Origin: an uncultured Anaerotruncus sp.
Lineage (GTDB): Bacteria; Bacillota_A; Clostridia; Oscillospirales; CAG-272
Length of the DNA stretch: 5,140 nucleotides
Direction: 5' to 3'
Assembly (NCBI GenBank): GCA_958414155.1
Contig: CATYWI010000127.1
Coordinates: 1 to 5,140, forward strand
The number at the start of each line of letters is the position of its first letter. The first letter of the stretch is position 1. The position numbers were made by a program, and so were the translations under genes. Under the pieces are notes generated by a model. The model saw only the letters and a program-made list of their open reading frames with translations. It did not search any database and was not told the DNA's origin. Below, piece by piece: positions 1 to 5,140 of this stretch.

Positions 1-1140
1 TATCAGCATGAACCGTGCAAAATTCAGCACAGCCAGCGTCACGCCGCACAAAAGCGCCACGCGCGACTCCTTCCACATGACCCGGAATATATCCCGGAAC
101 TCTATCTCCTCAAGCGATATCCCGCGTATGACCGTTACCGATGCCTGACTGCCGCAGTTCCCGCCCGTGTCCATAAGCATGGGGATCGCCGCGACAAGCA
201 CAAGATATGCCGACAGCGCATCCTGAAAATGCGTGATTATTGCGCCGGTGAACGCCGCCGAAGCCATAAGTATCAGCAGCCACGGGATGCGGCTTTTGTA
301 GATATCCCACACCGAAAGACGCATATACGGCTTGTCCTGCGGGGTGACGGCGCCGATTTTGTCGATATCCTCGGTCGCCTCATCGCGGATGACATTCATC
401 ACATCGTCAACGGTAACGATACCGACGAGCCTTTTCTCGCTGTCCACGACCGGAAGAACTATACTGCCGTATTTGGTGAACACATTGGCGACCTTCTCCT
501 TGTCGTCAAGCGTGCTGACCGATATGATGTTCTCATCCATGACGGAACCGACCGGCGCCGACGGCTCGGCAAGTATCAGCGCGCGTATCGTCACCGCGCC
601 GATCAGCCTTCTGCCCTCTCCGGTAACATAGCAGACGTTTATCGTCTCCCTGTCCACACCGATGCGGCGGATGCGTTCTATCGCCTCGCCCACCGTCATT
701 CCGGCATGGAGGTCAACGTATTCCGTCGTCATTATGCTCCCCGCCGAAGCATCCGGGTACATGAGCAGCTCGTTTATCAGCCGCCGCGATTCCGGACTTG
801 ACTGTTCAAGTATCCGCCCCACGAGAACGGCGGGCATTTCCTCGATCATATCCACGGTGTCGTCGATATACAGCTCCTCAAGTATGTCGCGCAGCTCGCT
901 GTCCGAAAAGCTGCGTATCAGCTCCTCGCGGCTCTCCGCGTCCATTTCGGCAAAGGTCTCCGCCGCCTCGTCCTTCGGCAGCAGTCTGAAAACAAGCGAA
1001 AGATCCTGCGGCGTCAGCTCCGCCGCCGCCATCGCGACGTCAACGGGCTGCATGGTACGCAACACATCCCGCAGGCTCTGAAACTTTTTTTCTTCGATTA
1101 GGGCAATGATCGTCCCTGTGATGACGGCAATATCCTTCAT
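1..1140 (-). CDS. mgtE: MgtE-type magnesium transporter (C-terminus cut by window edge)
   Basis: Translating the minus strand from 1140 gives 380 uninterrupted codons running off the left edge; MgtE proteins are usually about 450 residues, so roughly the last 70 (rest of the membrane domain) are missing. The layout matches the family. Residues 1-130 are an acidic helical N domain, including YIDDTVDMIE at 91-100. Residues about 134-255 are a CBS pair, with SAGSIMTTEYV near 132-142 and GIVTVDDVMNVI at 240-251. A linker (plug) helix follows at about 255-275, then membrane helices at about 286-305 and 308-330 and the start of a third near 362. The diagnostic PMLMDTGGNCGSQAS spans residues 320-334. 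Family knowledge: a homodimeric Mg2+ channel in the inner membrane, gated by Mg2+ binding to the N and CBS domains. Acidic residues D93, D94, D97, D245, D246, E254 and E257 are plausible sensor ligands, though not aligned here. The start is fixed by GGAGGTGA placed just upstream. The gene follows a 76-nt gap with a hairpin and is probably not part of the operon to its right. Confidence 0.95.
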   Translation of the reverse strand, partial: MKDIAVITGTIIALIEEKKFQSLRDVLRTMQPVDVAMAAAELTPQDLSLVFRLLPKDEAAETFAEMDAESREELIRSFSDSELRDILEELYIDDTVDMIEEMPAVLVGRILEQSSPESRRLINELLMYPDASAGSIMTTEYVDLHAGMTVGEAIERIRRIGVDRETINVCYVTGEGRRLIGAVTIRALILAEPSAPVGSVMDENIISVSTLDDKEKVANVFTKYGSIVLPVVDSEKRLVGIVTVDDVMNVIRDEATEDIDKIGAVTPQDKPYMRLSVWDIYKSRIPWLLILMASAAFTGAIITHFQDALSAYLVLVAAIPMLMDTGGNCGSQASVTVIRGISLEEIEFRDIFRVMWKESRVALLCGVTLAVLNFARFMLI

Positions 1141-1143
1141 TCG

Positions 1144-1151
1144 TCACCTCC
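1144..1151 (-). promoter_or_regulatory. Strong ribosome binding site of mgtE
   Basis: On the minus strand this reads GGAGGTGA, nearly the full complement of the 16S rRNA 3' end. There are 6 nt between GGAGG and the ATG at 1140. It decides the mgtE start and lies only about 14 nt beyond the hairpin at 1166-1196, so that hairpin could influence its accessibility if it is part of the mgtE transcript. Confidence 0.85.
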
Positions 1152-1155
1152 GTAT

Positions 1156-1200
1156 AAAAAACTATACTAAGAAGAGTTATTTTAACTCTTCTTAGTTTTT
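1156..1200 (-). terminator. Probable intrinsic terminator, possibly bidirectional, between the operon and mgtE
   Basis: A perfect 14-bp inverted repeat has arms at 1166-1179 (ACTAAGAAGAGTTA) and 1183-1196, separated by a 3-nt loop. Read on the minus strand, it starts 20 nt after the TAG stop of the GT-C-like gene and is followed, after a 4-nt spacer (ATAG), by six T at 1161-1156. Read on the plus strand, five T at 1196-1200 directly abut the stem. A-tracts on each side mirror the T-tracts, as is typical of bidirectional terminators. The stem is AT-rich for a terminator, and there is no plus-strand gene for it to serve. Its likely job is to end the transcript of the three-gene operon. An alternative is a leader or attenuator hairpin for mgtE. 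Confidence 0.7.
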
Positions 1201-1216
1201 GCCGTATCAGCGCCGG

Positions 1217-2799
1217 CTATTTCACCGTTTGGGCAAACGGCAGTATTTTTTCAAAAAATTCAAGGACATTATCGGGTATATCCGAAATATAGGAGTGCCC
1301 GTTTATCAGCGACACGCGCAGCGCGGCCGCAAACGAGAAAATGAAGCCTGCACACACGGCGGCATACACCGCCCAACGCACCCATGCGGGAGCCTTTTCG
1401 GATTCCATAGCATTGCCGAGCAGAATAAGCAGCACTGCGGCGGCAAGAAATGACGCTGTAAGCGTAAGATCGGCAGTATAGCGGTAAATAACGCCGCCCT
1501 TGCAGAAATCCAGCCACGCCACGACAATGATACCCAAAAGCGCCGAGCCTGTCATGACCCGTGTACGTGCGCTCTCGCGCTGCGAGCAGATGACGAACGG
1601 CGCGGCAATGCAGCCGAGCGTCAGCGGGAAGCAGAAAAGCCCGAGATTGGCATCACGGTACACATAATGCGAGGGCGCAGCTCCGAGACGCGTAAACGTG
1701 ATGTACGGATAGCTCTCGCACGCCTCGGCAGGCGCAAGAAAATAGTTGTAGAGCGCAAACGGCAGATCGGAGAGCCGCAGGCGGTAGGTCGATACATCGG
1801 CTATCGTGAGTTGATAGTTCGTGCCGAAATCAAGCGGTCCCGAAAAGCGCGCGGCGTTGAACCAAAGCGAAAAGCACAGCGCGGCGGCTACCGGCACGCC
1901 GAGCGAAGCAAGCTCGGCAATGATCCTGCCTGCGGGACGCCATTTTCCGTCCTGCCGCAATATCATGAACCACAGCCCCGGAACGACAAGAAACGCCGCA
2001 AGAAACGCGATGTTCAGTCTTGACAGGAACAAAAGCGCGTAAGCTACGCCCGCAATGGCGTAAAGCGCGCATTTTGACGCCGTTTTTTCAGCCGTAAACG
2101 CCGAAAGCGCAAAAAACATGAACGCAGAGAGGAACGCCATTCCCGCAATAACGGCGATATAGTAAAAATGGTTCACTCCTCGCGCAACGAGCAACACGCC
2201 GGAACTTAAAAACACCGCAGGCGCGGCAAGCATCAGCGGCACGAGCGGGATGCGTTTGCCGCTGACCTCCGCCCACTTGAAAAGTGCGAGCGGCAAAAAA
2301 AGCGCGGTGATGAAAATAAACACCGCCATGACGGTCGAATCGCCCGGCAACGCGCCCTTTATGAGCCAATACGGATAATAGACCGTTACGATGGGGGCAA
2401 TGCCGAAGTAGGAATAGTACTTTCCGTCATACATAGCGCGATCCCAAAGATAGTAGCCCCCGGCAAGGCGGCGCGCCTGATAATCGTATGGATTTTCAAG
2501 TTCAAGAATGCGGCTGTCCACCTCAAAATCAATATTGAGCTGTCCCTTTTCCCACGCATCAAACTGCTGAATGTACGGATTGTAATTGGCGACACTGCCC
2601 TCAAGCGGATATGCTACGTCATCCCGGCAAAATATTTGAGGAACACCGGCGCCGTAAAAAGCATGGCTACCATCGGCAGCAGCGCCAGCAGTCTGTGCGG
2701 CAGCTTTTTTGCATCGTACACAGCGCGGAGGACGCCCCATTTCCATTCCGCCGCGGCAAGCGCCGCGGCGGATATCAGGATCACTGTTAAAATCACCAT
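1217..2799 (-). CDS. Polytopic GT-C-like membrane protein, reading frame broken by an apparent 1-nt deletion
   Basis: Two minus-strand frames together make one membrane protein. The frame from ATG 2799 gives 59 good residues (hydrophobic segments at about 2-17 and 36-57, ending LKYFAG) but meets TAG at 2614-2616. The next frame continues from DDVAYPLEG to the TAG at 1217-1219. Adding one G to the GGG run at 2623-2625 joins them into 527 residues. In that numbering about ten more membrane helices follow, near 134-147, 155-175, 186-206, 213-236, 244-260, 264-280, 299-315, 384-405, 417-432 and 446-494 (two). An extracytoplasmic stretch at about 60-133 contains NYNPYIQQFDAW and YDGKYYSYFGIAP. Motifs such as FNAARFSGPLDFGTNYQLT (about 314-332) and GGVIYRYTADLTL (about 435-447) recall bacterial membrane proteins annotated as family-39-type glycosyltransferases, which use polyprenyl-linked sugars. 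Substrate and catalytic Asp cannot be assigned. The start sits 4 nt after the oxidoreductase stop with only a weak AAGG, suggesting translational coupling. As given, the full protein would not be made without frameshifting. Confidence 0.8.
2623..2625 (-). other. Frameshift site in the GT-C-like gene
   Basis: On the minus strand the local sequence is GCCGGGATGACGTAG. In the frame from 2799 it reads A-G-M-T-stop. Shifting back by one base at GGG gives G-D-D-V-A-Y-P, which continues the long downstream frame. A GGGG to GGG deletion explains everything with one event. No canonical X XXY YYZ slippery heptamer lies in the right phase here, so programmed -1 frameshifting has little support. Real mutation versus a sequence or assembly error cannot be decided from this window. 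Confidence 0.8.
2747..2772 (-). repeat. Perfect GC-rich hairpin inside the 5' coding region of the GT-C-like gene
   Basis: Arms at 2747-2757 (TCCGCCGCGGC) and 2762-2772 are exact reverse complements, giving an 11-bp, almost all-GC stem with a 4-nt loop. Each arm carries CCGCGG. It lies roughly 27-53 nt after the start codon and encodes the alanine-rich part of the first membrane segment. There is no T-tract, so it is not a terminator. It may simply reflect GC-rich alanine codons, or it may slow early elongation. Confidence 0.6.
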
Positions 2800-2803
2800 C
2801 GCC

Positions 2804-4363
2804 TTATGAGTTCTTGGTCTCGTGATATTCCTTTTCGGTATTCACGTTCCAGACGGCGGATTTATCTGTACTGCCGGCAGCTATCGCGCGCACAGCCTCC
2901 ATTGCGGTGAGCATGGAGTGGTCCATATTGTTGTAGCGGTGCTGACCGTTGCGTCCGAGGCACCAGAGGTTATCGATGCCGGAGAGATAATCCTTTACCG
3001 TGTCGAACTCGGCGTAGGTGTCAAAATATGCGGGATACGCCTTTTTGACGCGTATGCGCTTTGAATCCTTTACGCTTGCGCGGTCAATAACGTCGATCTT
3101 TACAAGCTCATCGATGGCAAAGCTGATAAAGTCCTCATCCGACATGTTCCACATATCGTCGCCCTCGTTGCAGAAATACTCAAGACCTATCCACATAGTG
3201 TGCTCGGGGTCGGCGACCATGTAGGGCGACCAGTTATTGAAGAGCTGAAGTCTGCCGAGCTTGACATCGCGCTCCTGGATATAGATCCAGCAGTCCGGAA
3301 CGTCGCCGGTGAGCGTTTTGTGCTTGGTCTTGTTTACCATTTTGAGCTTATCGACGAGAAGTCCGACTGTGATGAAATCACGGTAGGGCAGTCCGCCGGC
3401 GATGCGGCGTACCTCGGCCGGAGCCGCCTCGCCCATTCCCTCAACAAGGTCCTTCACCGGCATGGTGGACATGAAATGATCGCCGCGGAATTCCCTGCCG
3501 TCGTCTGTCGTGACGCTTACGACTTTATTTCCGTCAAGGTTGATGTTTTTGACCGTCGTATTCATTATGATCTCGCCGCCGCGCTTTTTCACCTCGTCGG
3601 CAAGCGTCTCCCACAGCTGACCCGGACCGAATTTGGGATAGTAATACTGCTCGATGAGCGAAGTCTCCACCTTGTCCTTCGGGCGGAAGGGCTTTGAGAG
3701 CACGTTCCAGACCGCCTTCATGAGCGACAGTCCCTTGACGCGCTGTGCGCCCCAGTCGGCGGAAATCTGAGAGGGATGACGTCCCCAGAGCTTTGTGGTA
3801 TAATCCTCAAAGAACATTTCGTAAAGCGGTCTGCCGAAGCGGTTTATATAGAAATTTTCAAGCGAATCCTCGGGCTTTTTGTGTATCGCCGAACCGATAT
3901 AACCGAAGCCGGATCGCATGGTGTTCTTGAAGCCCATGTTTTTGAAGGTCTCGGGCTTGAGCGTGATAGGATAATCAAAGAATTTGCGAAGGAAGAAAAT
4001 GCGCGAGATGCGGTTGCGCAGAAGCATCACGCGGTCCTCTGTCTCGGGGTCAGGACCGTTTTCGGCAAGCGGTTTTTCAACGCCGAGCTTTTTATCGTCA
4101 AACGAGGGCTTGCCCTGAAGCGGCATAAGCTCCTGCCAGAGCGCGTTGACCTCCTCGTTTTTGGAGAAAAAGCGGTGTCCGCCGATATCCATACGGTTGC
4201 CGTCCACAACAGCGGTGCGTGAGATGCCGCCGATATAGGGAGATTCCTCAAGCACTATCGGCTTTATGTCGGTCTCGGTAAGCAGCCGGTACGCCGCGGT
4301 AAGTCCCGCAGGACCCGCGCCTATGATAATTGCCGTTTTGCGGTTTTCATTCTTGTTTTCCAT
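2804..4363 (-). CDS. FAD-dependent oxidoreductase, UDP-galactopyranose mutase / protoporphyrinogen oxidase-like
   Basis: This 519-residue soluble protein has no signal peptide or membrane segment. It opens with a Rossmann dinucleotide-binding strand and GxGxxG ([16 protein letters not shown], residues 12-27), followed by an acidic FAD-ribose-binding region ending in E39-E40 and a GG loop (YIGGISRT, 43-50). [14 protein letters not shown] at 59-72, FFDYPITL at 128-135, [17 protein letters not shown] at 242-258 and [19 protein letters not shown] at 470-488 are typical of a conserved group of bacterial NAD(P)/FAD-dependent oxidoreductases related to UDP-galactopyranose mutase and amine oxidase-like enzymes. 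The C-terminal motif closes the FAD site. True UDP-galactopyranose mutases are about 370-400 residues, so this longer protein should not be called glf. The start at ATG 4363 is supported by AAAGGA 8 nt upstream (4372-4377). It lies 37 nt after the lipoprotein gene and 4 nt before the GT-C-like gene. An inferred role is flavin-dependent conversion of a sugar nucleotide or lipid-linked sugar for surface glycan synthesis; the substrate is unknown. Confidence 0.9.
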   Translation of the reverse strand: MENKNENRKTAIIIGAGPAGLTAAYRLLTETDIKPIVLEESPYIGGISRTAVVDGNRMDIGGHRFFSKNEEVNALWQELMPLQGKPSFDDKKLGVEKPLAENGPDPETEDRVMLLRNRISRIFFLRKFFDYPITLKPETFKNMGFKNTMRSGFGYIGSAIHKKPEDSLENFYINRFGRPLYEMFFEDYTTKLWGRHPSQISADWGAQRVKGLSLMKAVWNVLSKPFRPKDKVETSLIEQYYYPKFGPGQLWETLADEVKKRGGEIIMNTTVKNINLDGNKVVSVTTDDGREFRGDHFMSTMPVKDLVEGMGEAAPAEVRRIAGGLPYRDFITVGLLVDKLKMVNKTKHKTLTGDVPDCWIYIQERDVKLGRLQLFNNWSPYMVADPEHTMWIGLEYFCNEGDDMWNMSDEDFISFAIDELVKIDVIDRASVKDSKRIRVKKAYPAYFDTYAEFDTVKDYLSGIDNLWCLGRNGQHRYNNMDHSMLTAMEAVRAIAAGSTDKSAVWNVNTEKEYHETKNS

Positions 4364-4400
4364 ATTGATGATCCTTTCTGTTTACGGTGTATCGGTTTGG

Positions 4401-5105
4401 TCAGTCTCCGAAATTTTCAAGTCCCGCGCGTGCGAGCTTATCGGGAAGTATCCATTTTTCGTCCTCGATCTGCATCTCGCCGTTGTCGTCCGGATAGGAG
4501 ACGGCAAAGCAATATATCTCGGTCTCGGAATAGTAGGTCAGAGTTTCCTCGCGCACGACCTCAAAGCGTCCTTTTTTTTCGGCGTTGGGGGCGTAGTAGG
4601 TGATCTTTATCTCATCGGTATAGCGCGACGGTGCGTTGGGGACCGTGGGAAGTTCGGTGTGCTTGCGCGTTGTGACATACGCCTCGCCAGCCTCCGGGTC
4701 AAAGCGCACCCCGCGAAGAGCGGAAAGCACGCTGTCGCGGTAAAATCCGCCATTGCCGTCGGCGCGGAAGTAATCGCAGATATTGCCCTCGGTAGAACGC
4801 GAGGTGGTGACGATAAGATCCGTCGTGCCGTCAAAATCCACGTCCCCAACGGCAAAGCCGTAGTTTTCACCGTCGCCCTCCGCATACGGCTCGGTCGTTT
4901 TGTTTTTGCAGGTGAATCTTTGCTCCTCACTGCCGTCGGTGGCGCGGATGATGACCGTGCGCACTCCGGTTATACCGCCGTATGCCTCGGCGCGTCTGCC
5001 GTTACCGAGCGGAGCGACCGCCATAAGCTCGCCTCCCACGCCGCTGCATGCGGTAAGAAGAAGCGATATGAGCAAGGCACTGACCGCCAGAACTGTTTTT
5101 TTCAT
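4401..5105 (-). CDS. Predicted lipoprotein with an FG-GAP/VCBS-like calcium-loop segment
   Basis: The 234-residue product begins with a lipoprotein signal peptide: MKKT, a hydrophobic core at residues 5-17 and lipobox LTAC at 17-20. Cys20 would be lipidated by Lgt after export and become the mature N-terminus, anchoring the protein outside the membrane. The mature part has one clear motif, GFAVGDVDFDGTTDLIVTTS at 83-102. This resembles one FG-GAP/VCBS propeller repeat with a DxDxDGxxD calcium loop (D88, D90, D92, D96). The rest is beta-prone and not recognised. Only one such loop is visible, so a complete beta-propeller is not supported. The start is chosen for the signal peptide and for AGGCGG at 5115-5120, 9 nt upstream. 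It is the most upstream complete gene of the putative operon, 37 nt before the oxidoreductase. A surface-associated or sensing role is possible, but the function is unknown. Confidence 0.85.
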   Translation of the reverse strand: MKKTVLAVSALLISLLLTACSGVGGELMAVAPLGNGRRAEAYGGITGVRTVIIRATDGSEEQRFTCKNKTTEPYAEGDGENYGFAVGDVDFDGTTDLIVTTSRSTEGNICDYFRADGNGGFYRDSVLSALRGVRFDPEAGEAYVTTRKHTELPTVPNAPSRYTDEIKITYYAPNAEKKGRFEVVREETLTYYSETEIYCFAVSYPDDNGEMQIEDEKWILPDKLARAGLENFGD

Positions 5106-5140
5106 TTTTTGCTACCGCCTTTACTCTTTTTTGCCCCTCC
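5106..5140 (-). other. Short upstream stretch, possibly the 3' end of another operon gene
   Basis: These 35 nt carry the AGGCGG ribosome binding site of the lipoprotein gene. Read on the minus strand, one frame ends at TAA (5121-5123) after R-G-K-K-E. Another runs through a Lys/Gly/Ser-rich tail and ends at a TGA (5102-5104) that overlaps the lipoprotein ATG as ATGA. Either could be the C-terminus of a preceding gene. No promoter can be recognised, and the stretch is too short to decide. Confidence 0.25.

Noticed and set aside
229..801. Plus-strand open frame of 190 codons
   Set aside because: It lies wholly antisense to the clear mgtE coding sequence, has no ribosome binding site, and its His/Arg/Asp-rich composition is typical of a shadow frame.
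1141..1216. M-box or other Mg2+ riboswitch upstream of mgtE
   Set aside because: The gap is only 76 nt and holds a single simple stem, whereas an M-box needs a much longer multi-helix leader.
2614..2640. Programmed -1 ribosomal frameshifting
   Set aside because: No in-phase X XXY YYZ heptamer is present around AAA-TAT-TTT-GCC-GGG, and no obvious stimulatory pseudoknot was seen. A simple indel in a G run is more economical.
1217..2746. Taking ATG 2746 as the natural start of the GT-C-like protein
   Set aside because: The first 41 residues from that start are an out-of-frame reading of the alternative N-terminus. The frame from 2799 supplies two membrane segments, sits 4 nt after the previous stop, and runs straight into the downstream frame with one added base.
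3200..4222. Plus-strand open frames of 165 and 148 codons
   Set aside because: Both are antisense to the oxidoreductase, whose family motifs are intact throughout. They look like mirror frames of a codon-biased gene.
2804..4363. Naming the oxidoreductase glf (UDP-galactopyranose mutase)
   Set aside because: It shares the fold and FAD motifs but is over 100 residues longer than typical Glf proteins and belongs to a broader group whose substrates are not established.
4364..4400. Terminator or promoter between the lipoprotein and oxidoreductase genes
   Set aside because: The 37 nt hold a ribosome binding site but no inverted repeat with a T-tract and no recognisable -35/-10 pair.

Overview
The window looks like chromosomal DNA of a low-to-moderate GC Firmicute, most likely a gut-type member of the Clostridia (Ruminococcaceae or Oscillospirales-like). 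This is inferred from strong GGAGG-type ribosome binding sites, tightly packed genes, a short lipoprotein signal peptide and the protein families present. No RNA genes, mobile elements or CRISPR arrays were seen. All recognisable genes lie on the minus strand, so transcription runs from the right end to the left end.

Reading in the direction of transcription: (1) a small predicted lipoprotein with one FG-GAP/VCBS-like calcium-loop segment (5105 to 4401); (2) a 519-residue FAD-dependent oxidoreductase of the UDP-galactopyranose mutase / protoporphyrinogen oxidase-like fold (4363 to 2804); (3) a polytopic membrane protein resembling GT-C / family-39-type glycosyltransferases (2799 to 1217), whose reading frame is broken by an apparent one-base deletion near 2623-2625; (4) after a 76-nt gap holding a strong hairpin, the first 380 codons of an MgtE-type magnesium transporter (1140 to 1, cut by the window edge).

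Genes 1-3 are separated by only 37 nt and 4 nt and probably form one operon. A flavin-dependent, sugar-nucleotide-mutase-like enzyme next to a multi-spanning GT-C-like protein suggests cell-surface glycan or lipid-linked sugar metabolism. That role is an inference from family and neighbourhood. mgtE is likely a separate functional unit, because the hairpin between it and the operon looks like an intrinsic terminator.

The point most worth checking is the frameshift. The N-terminal 59 residues (two membrane segments) and the remaining 468 residues are each convincing coding sequence, but they lie in different frames. Restoring one G in a GGG run joins them into a 527-residue protein. No wholly novel system is evident.
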